A stretch of 64,000 nt of DNA from Lachnospira rogosae (lineage in GTDB: Bacteria; Bacillota; Clostridia; Lachnospirales; Lachnospiraceae), in NCBI RefSeq assembly GCF_040096455.1, contig NZ_JBBMER010000003.1, positions 248,001-312,000 on the forward strand. The letters run 5' to 3'. The notes below the pieces were generated by a model, which saw only the letters and a program-made list of their open reading frames with translations, had not been told where the DNA came from and did no database searches. Both the position numbers and the translations under genes were made by a program. Shown here one piece after another: positions 8,263 through 16,438 of this stretch. How positions within the stretch are numbered: the first letter of the stretch is position 1; each line of letters starts with the position of its first letter.

Positions 8263-9210
8263 ATGGCAAAGTGTAAGTGCAGGAAAAAATGCTGTACAAC
8301 AAAGATTGCAAGTAATCTTGTATCTAATATGCCTAATGGATGTTTTGATGTATGTACCAATCCGATATGCGGTTCACCGAGTGAACTTAGTCTTTATGCG
8401 CCATTGATATATGACCAGATTGGTATTAACCTTTGTGCTGAATTTCCAATAGGTGCAGATATATCAGCAACTTATCCAACGGCTGTCAACGCAACTGCAA
8501 GTGTAATAGATGTATCCTATGAATATGGAACAGGAAATGTAGTTATAACACAGATACCGGGCAGACCGAACTGTTATTCAGTTACATTGTCAAACTTGTC
8601 AGTGACATTTGCGGTAAGTCTGTATGATGAGAATTGCAGGCTCGTGGCAACACTTTATCCAACAGCTGTATATCTGCCACCAGAAACAACTTCGGCTACC
8701 TATGATGAAGATGTCAATCCAACTTCTGTGGAGCTTGAAATATTTGCACCTTATGGAATATCTTACAATTATAATGCAGCGGCTACACCACAGTATAGTG
8801 CGGCACTTAATTATACAGGATTTACAGCGGATAATAACAGAATAACGCAGGGACTTAATCTTTCTGCAATTCCAAAAGTAATTAACCTTGATACAACTGA
8901 TGATGAGATAACAATAGGTCTTTCAATCATATTACAGAGCTTGTATTTTGCTGGCTACAGGGTTGCAAGTGCTGGAAAGATTGTAACTCCTAAGGGAAGC
9001 ATAGTGGCAGAGGAAGATTCTAATGAGATGAAATTCGTGTGCGGCAATCTTTTGAATCTAGCAATCAAGCCTCTTGATTTAAGCCCACCAAAATGTGAAG
9101 GTAGATTAAAACAAGATTGCGAAACAGGCTGTCAGCCAACGTGTGAGGAAGATATGCCAGTGTGTACGAATTCAGGGAACAACATAAGTGACTGCAATAA
9201 CTGTGGATAA
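8263..9210 (+). CDS. Uncharacterised protein with cysteine-rich ends
   Basis: 315 residues, not recognised. The N-terminus is basic and Cys-rich (MAKCKCRKKCCTTK), followed by CFDVCTNPIC. The C-terminus carries another cluster (KCEGRLKQDCETGCQPTCEE then VCTNSGNNISDCNNCG). The middle (~45-280) is Thr/Ser/Val-rich and looks like beta-sandwich repeats (NVVITQIPGRPNCYSVTLSN, VELEIFAPYGISYNYN). There is no signal peptide. This resembles structural proteins cross-linked by disulfides or metal, such as spore-coat-like proteins, but that is only an analogy. A strong AAGGAAGG ribosome binding site sits before ATG 8263. Confidence 0.6.
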   Translation: MAKCKCRKKCCTTKIASNLVSNMPNGCFDVCTNPICGSPSELSLYAPLIYDQIGINLCAEFPIGADISATYPTAVNATASVIDVSYEYGTGNVVITQIPGRPNCYSVTLSNLSVTFAVSLYDENCRLVATLYPTAVYLPPETTSATYDEDVNPTSVELEIFAPYGISYNYNAAATPQYSAALNYTGFTADNNRITQGLNLSAIPKVINLDTTDDEITIGLSIILQSLYFAGYRVASAGKIVTPKGSIVAEEDSNEMKFVCGNLLNLAIKPLDLSPPKCEGRLKQDCETGCQPTCEEDMPVCTNSGNNISDCNNCG

Positions 9211-9371
9211 GAATAAAGTGTGATGATGACGGAATATGACAAGGATAGAAATAGCTGCTATATCGCTAATGGTAGTTAATGTAAAGAGTAAGATGTGACA
9301 GTCACAGGCTGTATAAGTGGTATAGTAAGTTATTGCCATATAAAGATAAATATATAGAGAGAATTTAAAAA

Positions 9372-9456
9372 GGGTGTCATAATAGACTATTACGTAATAT
9401 ACAGATAATAACAGGCTATTATCTGTATACTGTAGCATTAGTTTAAAATGACACCC
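9372..9456 (-). terminator. Large nested hairpin, probable terminator of kdgK
   Basis: The outer arms GGGTGTCAT (9372-9380) and ATGACACCC (9448-9456) enclose a perfect 12-bp hairpin, ATACAGATAATA (9399-9410) with TATTATCTGTAT (9417-9428). Read on the minus strand, the outer stem is followed by TTTTTAAATT, fitting a terminator for kdgK. On the plus strand it is followed by ATATATA, so it works less well for the 8263-9210 gene. Confidence 0.6.
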
Positions 9457-9480
9457 ATATATATTTATTGTTTATTAATA

Positions 9481-10488
9481 TTAACGGGAAACCTCATTAC
9501 CGGCCTTGGCAAATGCAAGCTTCATAACTTCGTCTACAGATACGAGGTTGTAATCACCGCTTACAGTATGTTTTAAGCAGCTTGCGGCATTAGAGAATTC
9601 AACAGCTTTCTGTGGGTCAAAGTCATTGATAAGACTATATATGATACCAGCACAATAAGCATCACCAGCACCAATATAATCAAGAATATTCATAAAGAAT
9701 TCCTGGCTGTAGTAAGCCTTTCCTTCAGTGTATATCATTGACTGGAGCTTGAATGTTGTTATTGAAGTTTCTGTTCTCCATACAGATGCAACCATCTTGA
9801 AGTTAGGGAACATTTTTATAAGTTCTTCTGCAATGTAAGAATTCTTCTCTTTATCTGAATTAGAGGCATCAAGTCCGAATATTCCAACTGCATCATCTTC
9901 ATTAGCAATACATATATCAACATACTTACATATTTCGCTCATTACTTTGTTAGCCTTTTCACCAGACCAGAGCTTGCTTCTGTAATTAAGGTCACAGCTT
10001 ATTGTAATACCTCTTTCCTTAGCTTTCTTGCAGGCAAGAAGAGTAATCTGTGCCATATTATCGCTTATTGCTGGAGTAATTCCTGAAAAATGAAACCATG
10101 TAGCATCAGCAAATATTGAATCCCAGTCAAAGTCATCCACATTAGCAAGGGCAAATGCTGACCCTTTTCTGTTATATATAACATTAGTAGGTCTCTGGCT
10201 TGTCTTTTTTTCAAGGAAATATATTCCAATTTGTTCGCCGCCTCTTACTATATGTTCAACACCGACACCATACTGTCTTAAAGAATTAACAGCACTCTGT
10301 CCAATAGTATGTTCTGGAAGCTTAGTAACATAGCTTACATTAACATTAAAATTGGCAAGGGATACAGCAGTATTAGCTTCGCCGCCGCCATATACAGCTT
10401 CATAAGAATGTGCCTGTGTAAATCTTTCATTGTTGTCAGGTGAAAGTCTGAGCATTAATTCACCAAATGTTATAATCTTGTGTTTCAT
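9481..10488 (-). CDS. kdgK: 2-keto-3-deoxygluconate kinase (PfkB family)
   Basis: 335 residues. Phosphorylates 2-keto-3-deoxygluconate to KDPG, the step that leads pectin-derived uronic acids toward pyruvate and glyceraldehyde-3-phosphate. PfkB marks are GELMLRLSPD near the start, GGGEANTAVSLANFN (substrate side) and GAGDAYCAGI near residue 275, with the catalytic Asp and anion hole. NYRSKLW is also typical of KDG kinases. Other PfkB sugar kinases (fructokinase-like) cannot be fully excluded, but the sequence reads best as KdgK. The giant pectinase in the same window supports this. GGGAGATAAC precedes ATG 10488. No other uronate-pathway gene is adjacent. Confidence 0.85.
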   Translation of the reverse strand: MKHKIITFGELMLRLSPDNNERFTQAHSYEAVYGGGEANTAVSLANFNVNVSYVTKLPEHTIGQSAVNSLRQYGVGVEHIVRGGEQIGIYFLEKKTSQRPTNVIYNRKGSAFALANVDDFDWDSIFADATWFHFSGITPAISDNMAQITLLACKKAKERGITISCDLNYRSKLWSGEKANKVMSEICKYVDICIANEDDAVGIFGLDASNSDKEKNSYIAEELIKMFPNFKMVASVWRTETSITTFKLQSMIYTEGKAYYSQEFFMNILDYIGAGDAYCAGIIYSLINDFDPQKAVEFSNAASCLKHTVSGDYNLVSVDEVMKLAFAKAGNEVSR

Positions 10489-10782
10489 TGTTATCTCCCA
10501 TCTTGCATCAATTGCTTACTGTTTATCGTACAGTGATATATTGTATCACATTTTTATAAAAAAGTAATATGTATTTTAAAGAAGTTTGGTATTTTTTGTC
10601 ATTTCTGCGTGCTTTTTCAGATTATTAAGTGCACGAAGCAGTATACAACAGGCAGATATAATAATTAAATAGAAAATGAAATAGCATTATAAGCCGTGTT
10701 TAGCAAAAAAAGCAGTATCGACACATATCCGATATTAAAGTATAATATGAATAAGTCTGAGTGGCTAAAAAGATATTTGACG
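10489..10782. other. Non-coding stretch between kdgK and the YkgJ-like gene
   Basis: About 295 AT-rich bases without a convincing gene. The kdgK promoter should lie in 10500-10620 on the minus strand, but I cannot fix its boxes with confidence. The plus-strand half leads into the tandem repeat at 10783-10862. No tRNA or named riboswitch was seen. Confidence 0.5.
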
Positions 10783-10862
10783 GATGAGATTATAATATGT
10801 TAGATGAGATTATAATTTAATAGATGAAAATTTAATTTGATAGATGAAATTTTAAATAACAG
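10783..10862 (+). repeat. Four tandem copies of a 20-bp repeat
   Basis: Copies start at 10783, 10803, 10823 and 10843. Each begins GATGA(G/A)AT or GATGAAAA and continues with an AT-rich half. The first two share their first 14 bases, and the third and fourth have drifted. The array ends 21 bases before the start of the YkgJ-like gene, so it lies in that gene's leader or promoter. Confidence 0.85.
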
Positions 10863-10883
10863 GAAAGGTGCTGACGTGACATA

Positions 10884-11549
10884 ATGTTAAGAGATGTAGG
10901 ATTGGAAGATATTAGTGATGGAAGATTATATAGAGAAAATGATATGGTAAAGACAGATACGAATTCTTGCCAGGGCTGTAAGAAGATATGCTGCATAGGA
11001 ATGGGCAGAACAATAGTGCTTGATCCTTATGATTGTTACAGGCTTGGAATTGGCACAGGAAAGACATTTGAGCAGCTTCTGGATACTAATATTGAGCTTA
11101 ATATGGTAGATGGCTGTATACTTCCTAATATTAAAATGCAGACAGTTAGTAATGGCTGTTCATTTCTTGGAGCTGATAACAGATGTACAATACATAATTA
11201 CAGGCCTGGCATATGCAGAATGTTTCCGTTAGGAAGATATTGGGAAGATGATGAGCATTTTTATTATATATTACAGAAGGGTGAATGTAATAAAGATAAT
11301 CTGACTAAGATAAAAGTACGCAAGTGGATAGGAATTGATAATATTGAAAGTTATAATTCATATGTGATACAATGGCATAGTTATATTAAGAAGGTTCAGA
11401 GAGCCTTGGCAGGACTTTCTGAGGAACAGATTAAGATACTTAATATGTATAATCTCAGAACATTTTACATGAAAGGTTACGAAGCAGATAAATTCTTTGA
11501 AGAATTCAAGGAAAGACTTGATAAATCCATAGAGATGTTCGGAATGTAG
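10884..11549 (+). CDS. YkgJ/UPF0153-family cysteine cluster protein
   Basis: 221 residues. The cysteine pattern SCQGCKKICC, then GCSFLGADNRCTIHNYRPGICRMFP, then GEC, is the mark of the YkgJ family, thought to bind zinc or an iron-sulfur centre; its function is unknown. FliB at 17073 has a related cysteine layout. I keep ATG 10884, although the best ribosome binding site (AGGAAAGG, 10861-10868) is rather far away. An in-frame ATG at 10944 is an alternative that keeps all cysteines. The last four codons are part of a 51-52-bp repeat that continues past the stop, so the gene end has been shaped by repeat duplication. Confidence 0.8.
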   Translation: MLRDVGLEDISDGRLYRENDMVKTDTNSCQGCKKICCIGMGRTIVLDPYDCYRLGIGTGKTFEQLLDTNIELNMVDGCILPNIKMQTVSNGCSFLGADNRCTIHNYRPGICRMFPLGRYWEDDEHFYYILQKGECNKDNLTKIKVRKWIGIDNIESYNSYVIQWHSYIKKVQRALAGLSEEQIKILNMYNLRTFYMKGYEADKFFEEFKERLDKSIEMFGM

Positions 11550-11650
11550 AGTGGCTTCAGATATAAAGATGATGGTTAATATAGAAATGCTTGGAATGTG
11601 GAACGCTTCTGATATAAAGATAATTATTAATATAAAGATGTTTGGAATTT
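11535..11650 (+). repeat. 51-52-bp direct repeat (about 2.3 copies) across a stop codon
   Basis: Units begin ATGTTCGGAATGT (11535), ATGCTTGGAATGT (11587) and ATGTTTGGAATTT (11638). Each full unit then has a GGCTTC/CGCTTC, GATATAAAGAT and TTAATATA-type stretch. Unit 1 contains the end of the YkgJ-like gene, and unit 3 runs into the leader of lgt. Confidence 0.8.
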
Positions 11651-11668
11651 AAAGAAAAGAGGATATAT

Positions 11669-12457
11669 ATGAAGACAGATTTGTTTAAAATAGGAGGGCT
11701 GACCGTTCACGGCTATGGCTTTATGATAGCACTTGGATTTATCCTTGCTATGATTCTTGGTGAATACAGAGCAAAGAAACTTGGACTTAAGGACGAGTCG
11801 GTTATAGATATAGCGATAATCGCAGGACTTACAGGATTTGCTGGAGCAAAACTTTTATTTATAATAGTTGAATTTGACAGCTTTATTAAAAATCCTAAAG
11901 AGGTATTAGGTTCATCAGGATTTGTTGTGTATGGAGGAATTATAGCAGGTGTGCTTTGCAGTATGCTTTATTGTAAGATTAAGAAGATTAATTTCCTTGA
12001 GTATTTTGATCTTATAATGCCGGAGATAGCATTAGCACAGGGCTTTGGAAGAATAGGTTGTTATCTTGCAGGCTGTTGCTATGGACGTGTGACAGACAGT
12101 GCATTTGGCGTGATATTCCCAGTGGGTTCTCAGGCACCAGCAGGTGTAAAGCTTATTCCTACACAGCTTATATCAGCAGGAGCTAATATAATTCATATGA
12201 TAATACTTATTGCGGTTGCACATTTTATAGGCTATACAATAAGGAAGAAAGATGGTAGAAAGCTTGTGCTTCCAGCTGGTGGAATTGGCTATTTATATAT
12301 GATTTTATATGGGATTGGAAGATTTCTTATTGAGTTCTTAAGAAATGATTACAGGGGCGAGATAGGTATTCTTTCAACATCGCAGTTTATATCAATATTC
12401 TTTATTGCAGCAGGTGTGGTCCTTCTTATTATTGGAAAGAAGAAAATGCAGTCTTAA
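11669..12457 (+). CDS. lgt: Prolipoprotein diacylglyceryl transferase
   Basis: 262 residues with about seven membrane segments. Transfers diacylglycerol from phosphatidylglycerol to the lipobox cysteine of prelipoproteins. The signature region GFGRIGCYLAGCCYGR contains the essential Arg; the Cys-rich version differs from the GRxGNF form of E. coli and is a common Firmicute variant. The C-terminal YGIGRFLIEFLRNDYRGEIG is also conserved. I choose ATG 11669, with AAAGAGG (11656-11662) in front; a TTG at 11642 would add nine residues lying inside the repeat. Its likely clients in this window are the lipoproteins at 14754, 26789 and 33222. Confidence 0.9.
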   Translation: MKTDLFKIGGLTVHGYGFMIALGFILAMILGEYRAKKLGLKDESVIDIAIIAGLTGFAGAKLLFIIVEFDSFIKNPKEVLGSSGFVVYGGIIAGVLCSMLYCKIKKINFLEYFDLIMPEIALAQGFGRIGCYLAGCCYGRVTDSAFGVIFPVGSQAPAGVKLIPTQLISAGANIIHMIILIAVAHFIGYTIRKKDGRKLVLPAGGIGYLYMILYGIGRFLIEFLRNDYRGEIGILSTSQFISIFFIAAGVVLLIIGKKKMQS

Positions 12458-12458
12458 A

Positions 12459-12550
12459 AACAGATGGTTAATTATGTGATTTTCCTGTAACAGACCGGAA
12501 TTTAGTTCTGGTCTGCTGTATAGATACATAATTAATCATCTGTTTTTTAT
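12459..12550. terminator. Bidirectional terminator-like inverted repeat after lgt
   Basis: The arms AACAGATGGTTAATTATGT (12459-12477) and ACATAATTAATCATCTGTT (12526-12544) pair almost perfectly. They enclose a second stem, CAGACC (12491-12496) with GGTCTG (12510-12515). An A-run precedes the left arm and TTTTTT follows the right arm, so it can end lgt transcripts and perhaps act from the other side too. Confidence 0.7.
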
Positions 12551-12670
12551 TGTGTCAATAATCTAAATCTACAGCACTAGAGACATAGGTCAAGTATAAG
12601 AGTGCTTATTTAATATTACATTGCCGGTGCCGTATTAGTATGGACAAGTGTATAACAATAATCTGCTTAA

Positions 12671-12916
12671 TTACTGTCTTGCAGCTTTCTTAGCCTTTCT
12701 GTAATCGCTTATATTTAGTGGGCGTACAAATCCGCAATATTCACACGTTTCGCCGCTTTTACCCCTTATATTAATAACAGGTATATAGAATATAGAAACA
12801 CGGTTAATTCGTCTGTATAAGCCGTGTGGAGTTATATGTCCACAGTTAGGACACTGGAAAACACCAGTATCAGCATCTTTTTTGTATATTGTACCATAAC
12901 TGTAAATAACTATCAT
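12671..12916 (-). CDS. Small zinc-ribbon protein
   Basis: 81 residues. Two CxxC pairs (CPNCGH near 22 and CEYCGF near 58) form a rubredoxin-like zinc ribbon; the rest is basic, ending in RKAKKAARQ. Its start overlaps the stop of the upstream membrane-protein gene by four bases (ATGA), so the two are translationally coupled and likely work together. The function is unknown. Confidence 0.75.
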   Translation of the reverse strand: MIVIYSYGTIYKKDADTGVFQCPNCGHITPHGLYRRINRVSIFYIPVINIRGKSGETCEYCGFVRPLNISDYRKAKKAARQ

Positions 12917-13860
12917 GCATCTGCCTCCCCGTGTCTTTCTTTAATAAAATGTCTTATGTTATTGACTACATAATTATATTCAGTCAGCTCACCCTCGTGA
13001 GGAGCAATAGTTATTCTGTTGCCGAATTCAACCTCCAGGGCAATATAGTTAGTGCCTGTAAGCTTGCCGTCAGCTATATTGCATACATAAACATTGGTAA
13101 TAGTATCTAATGGAATAACATTAAATCCATTGGTGGTACGATTCAGGTCAATAATGTAATCAGGTGATACAGCGAGTTTTAACTTATTAGAGAAAAAATG
13201 TTTATTAGTAGCAAAGTTCTCATATAAGGCGTTGAGAGAACCATCGGCTTCAAGCTGTGCCATTTTCTGCTTGATAAATGCACCATTACGGTTTCCTGAT
13301 ATGAATAACATAATAGCTGCAAATGCCAATATGCCGGAACATATATAAAATACAATAGAGAGCTGGTGCCGGTTGTAATTAGTATCAAGATAATAGCTTC
13401 CAAAGTAATCAGTGTAGTTAGAAGTAGTAATACCAAGACCTGAGTTTTTGAAGTATTTAACTAGGTAGGAAGCAAGCTTTGCAGATATTTTAACTCTGTT
13501 ACCTTTAAGTGTCTGTGGTGTGAAAGAGTAAATGTCATTGCCGTCAGTAAAATCCTGTCCATATACAGGTACTGAAGTATTCTTGTTAGTGCTTATCACA
13601 CATAAATATCCATTGGTGTCCTCTGCAATATAATATCTTGCAGTTACTTTTCCATTAGTAGTCTCCTCGGCGAATGGTCCCATAAGATATATAGCGTTAA
13701 GCTGTGCAAGACCTTTATGTGTTGGGTCGAAATTATCATAACGGCTGAATTCAAAAGCAATTCCGGTAACTGCTGATATAATAGCGATTATTCCCAATAT
13801 TAGTGCTGGAATAAAGCTGGGACGGCCTGTTGTAATCAGGTCTTTTTTGAATTGTTCCAT
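12913..13860 (-). CDS. Uncharacterised two-helix membrane protein
   Basis: 315 residues. One membrane segment is at ~18-38, an outside domain at ~40-168 (with YIAEDTNGYLCVISTN and TGLGITTSNYTDYFGSYYL parts), and a second membrane segment at ~170-190. A cytoplasmic C-terminal domain of about 120 residues follows, ending in a beta-rich part (FNVIPLDTITNVYVCN, YIALEVEFGNRITIAPHEGE) resembling PH-like lipid- or protein-binding domains. The family is not recognised. GAGGAGGAGC precedes ATG 13860. It is coupled by ATGA overlap to the zinc-ribbon gene at 12671-12916. Confidence 0.7.
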   Translation of the reverse strand: MEQFKKDLITTGRPSFIPALILGIIAIISAVTGIAFEFSRYDNFDPTHKGLAQLNAIYLMGPFAEETTNGKVTARYYIAEDTNGYLCVISTNKNTSVPVYGQDFTDGNDIYSFTPQTLKGNRVKISAKLASYLVKYFKNSGLGITTSNYTDYFGSYYLDTNYNRHQLSIVFYICSGILAFAAIMLFISGNRNGAFIKQKMAQLEADGSLNALYENFATNKHFFSNKLKLAVSPDYIIDLNRTTNGFNVIPLDTITNVYVCNIADGKLTGTNYIALEVEFGNRITIAPHEGELTEYNYVVNNIRHFIKERHGEADA

Positions 13861-13910
13861 ATAGCTCCTCCTCGATGTGATTTATTAATCTTTAGTACAG
13901 GTACTAAATA

Positions 13911-13960
13911 ATAAAGCAAGTGTTAATTATACATCAGATTATATGATAATTAACACCTGC
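13911..13960 (-). terminator. Terminator of the amino-acid importer operon
   Basis: GCAAGTGTTAATTAT (13916-13930) pairs with ATAATTAACACCTGC (13946-13960). Read on the minus strand, downstream of the ATP-binding gene, the stem is followed by TTTATTATTT. Confidence 0.65.
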
Positions 13961-14026
13961 CTTAATTACTATTATTTATTATAGCTTAATTCTTAAAATA
14001 TTAAAATAAGCTTTTGGATATTATTA

Positions 14027-14767
14027 TTATAATACTTTAGATAAGAAATCTTTAAGTCGTGCACTCTTTGGGTTATCAAAGAATTCCTTAGGAGCTTCGT
14101 CCTCTTCAATCATACCTTCATTAATGAACATACAGCGTGTAGCGACTTCCCTTGCAAAGCCCATCTCGTGTGTAACTACCATCATAGTCATACCATCTGC
14201 GGCAAGCTCTTTCATAATTGCAAGTACTTCACCAACCATCTCAGGGTCAAGGGCAGAAGTAGGTTCATCAAATAACATAATCTCCGGGTTCATAGCAAGA
14301 GCTCTTGCTATTGCAACTCGCTGCTTCTGTCCGCCAGATAACATATCAGGGTAAGAGTCAGCTTTGTCTAAAAGGCCAACACGTTCAAGAAGCTCTAAGG
14401 CTTTCTTGTCAGCATCTTCTTTGCTCATAAGTCCTAACTGTGTAGGTGCAAGAGTGATATTTTTCTTGATTGTCATATTAGGAAAGAGATTAAAATGCTG
14501 GAATACCATTCCAATGCTCTGTCTTAATTTATCAACATTTACACCCTTTTCTGTGAGGTCATTGCCCTCATATATGATATGTCCTGAAGTAGGAACTTCA
14601 AGTAGATTAAGTGATCTTAAAAATGTAGATTTACCACAGCCGGAAGGACCTATTATGGCAATAACTTCGCCCTTGGTAATAGTTGTATTAATGTCCTTAA
14701 GTACAACGTGGTCGCCAAATGTCTTTTTAAGATTTTTTACTTCAAGAATTACATTAGTGTCGTTCAT
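14027..14767 (-). CDS. glnQ: Polar amino-acid ABC importer, ATP-binding protein (GlnQ-like)
   Basis: 246 residues. Walker A GPSGCGKST, Q-loop VFQHFNLFPNMT, signature LSGGQKQRVAIARAL, Walker B IMLFDEPTSALD and the switch His in VVTHEMG are all intact. This is the typical GlnQ/ArtP/HisP class that energises uptake of polar amino acids. The start overlaps the end of the fused binding-protein/permease gene by 14 bases, with AAAGGAG inside that gene. The pair is therefore one transport operon with coupled translation. The substrate (glutamine, arginine, cystine or others) cannot be set from sequence. Confidence 0.92.
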   Translation of the reverse strand: MNDTNVILEVKNLKKTFGDHVVLKDINTTITKGEVIAIIGPSGCGKSTFLRSLNLLEVPTSGHIIYEGNDLTEKGVNVDKLRQSIGMVFQHFNLFPNMTIKKNITLAPTQLGLMSKEDADKKALELLERVGLLDKADSYPDMLSGGQKQRVAIARALAMNPEIMLFDEPTSALDPEMVGEVLAIMKELAADGMTMMVVTHEMGFAREVATRCMFINEGMIEEDEAPKEFFDNPKSARLKDFLSKVL

Positions 14768-16286
14768 TGCTTCTTAATCTCCTTTCAAGTTTCTTTACAA
14801 GTGATGAAAGAATCACAACAAGTACAAGATATATAAGTGCAACACCGAAAAGTGGAAGCATTGGATCATAAGTTATGCTTCGAATAATATCACCGCCACG
14901 GGTAAGGTCGTTAAGACCGATATAACCACTTATTGATGTCTCTTTTAAGAGTACGATAAATTCATTGGCAAGTGCTGGAAGTACATTCTTAAATGCCTGT
15001 GGAAGTATTACCTGAATCATAGTCTGTCTATAGTTAAGACCAAGGCTTCGTGCGGCCTCAAACTGTCCGTTGTCAATTGACATAATACCTGAACGGAAGA
15101 TTTCGGCAACATAAGCACCAGAGTTAATACCAAAGGCAAGGAGTGCAACAACAATCTTGTTAATATGTACTGAGCTGAATATTACATAGTATATAATAAG
15201 CAGCTGTACCATTGTAGGTGTTCCTCGTATAACTGTGAGATAAATGTTGCAGAGGAAGTTAAGCACCTTCATCTTACCTGTCTTATCGTGGTTAGAACGT
15301 ACGATTGCAATAAGGAAACCTATTACAATACCGATAAGTGCGGCACATATTGCAATAATAAGAGTATTTCTTAAACCTGTGAGAAGATACTGGTATCTTG
15401 CATCATCAATGAAATCACTCTTGAATTTATCAGCAAAACTAGAACCAGAAGCTTTAACATCATTATTTCTTACGATAACAACCTGGCTTGAAGTTGTGTA
15501 AGGGATTGAGAAATCAATATTCTTCAGACGTTCTTCTGTAACAGTAATACCAGATATACCAAAATCTGCTTTTCCAGAAGATACAGCAGTAATAATTGAA
15601 TCAAATTCCATATCTTCAACATCAATCTTCATATTAAGGTAATCAGCTATGGCATTGGAAATATCGACATCAATACCACACACCTTGCCATTGCTGTAAT
15701 ATTCATAAGGTTCAAAGTAAGCGTTAACAGCAATAGTAAGAGTTCCGTTAGAACCTGAGCTTGTAGGTACATATGCCTCTTTAGAGGCATTTTCACCAAT
15801 ATAATTATTGATAATTGTATTAACTGTTCCGTTGGCAATAAGGACATTTAACGCCTCATTGACTTTTTCTGTTAGTGATGAATTGTTCTTGGCAATACAT
15901 ATAGCATATTCTTCTGTAACAAATTCTTCATCAAGAATCATAAGTTCGTTGTTAGCAGCAACAAATGCTTTAGCTGGCTGTGCATCAATTACAACAGCAT
16001 CAATCTTGCCCTGCTTAAGAGCCTGAATTGCATCATTTCCTTTATTGTATCGTTCAACCTTAGTTCCTGAACCATCAGATTCCATATCGGAAACATATAT
16101 GTCACCTGTAGTTCCAAGCTGTACGCCGACTGACTTTCCAGCAAGGTCATCTACTGAAAATACAGTGTTCTCTGGAATTTTACTGCCACAGGCAGTAAGT
16201 GTCAATGTACTTGCAAGGCTTAACACAAGCACAACAGAGAGCATAAAAAGGCGTTTAAATGTTGAGAGCTTTTTAGTGTTCATCAT
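14754..16286 (-). CDS. Amino-acid ABC importer: lipoprotein binding domain fused to permease
   Basis: 510 residues. The lipoprotein signal ends at LTAC (Cys 33). Residues ~40-165 look like the second part of a family-3 solute-binding protein: DDLAGKSVGVQLGTTGD, NDAIQALKQGKIDAVVID, then NEALNVLIANGTVNTIINNY. Residues ~178-272 look like its first part: GTLTIAVNAYFEPYEYYSN, AVSSGKADFGISGITVTEER. The order is thus reversed relative to ordinary family-3 proteins, as in a circular permutation or a tandem pair that lost its outer halves. Residues ~295-505 are a HisM/GlnP-type permease with the EAA loop QFEAARSLGLNYRQTMIQVI. AAAGGAT precedes the start. It pairs with the ATPase at 14027. Confidence 0.9.
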   Translation of the reverse strand: MMNTKKLSTFKRLFMLSVVLVLSLASTLTLTACGSKIPENTVFSVDDLAGKSVGVQLGTTGDIYVSDMESDGSGTKVERYNKGNDAIQALKQGKIDAVVIDAQPAKAFVAANNELMILDEEFVTEEYAICIAKNNSSLTEKVNEALNVLIANGTVNTIINNYIGENASKEAYVPTSSGSNGTLTIAVNAYFEPYEYYSNGKVCGIDVDISNAIADYLNMKIDVEDMEFDSIITAVSSGKADFGISGITVTEERLKNIDFSIPYTTSSQVVIVRNNDVKASGSSFADKFKSDFIDDARYQYLLTGLRNTLIIAICAALIGIVIGFLIAIVRSNHDKTGKMKVLNFLCNIYLTVIRGTPTMVQLLIIYYVIFSSVHINKIVVALLAFGINSGAYVAEIFRSGIMSIDNGQFEAARSLGLNYRQTMIQVILPQAFKNVLPALANEFIVLLKETSISGYIGLNDLTRGGDIIRSITYDPMLPLFGVALIYLVLVVILSSLVKKLERRLRSNERH

Positions 16287-16438
16287 TTTAATCCTTTCGT
16301 TTAATTATAATGTTATAATTATACACAGATTATGTATCATATTTCAATGATAAAAAGTAAAATTATAAATATTGAATTATATTAGAAATAATGTAAAATA
16401 TAAAGATAGCGTGATTACTAAAGGAGATGAGGAATTAT

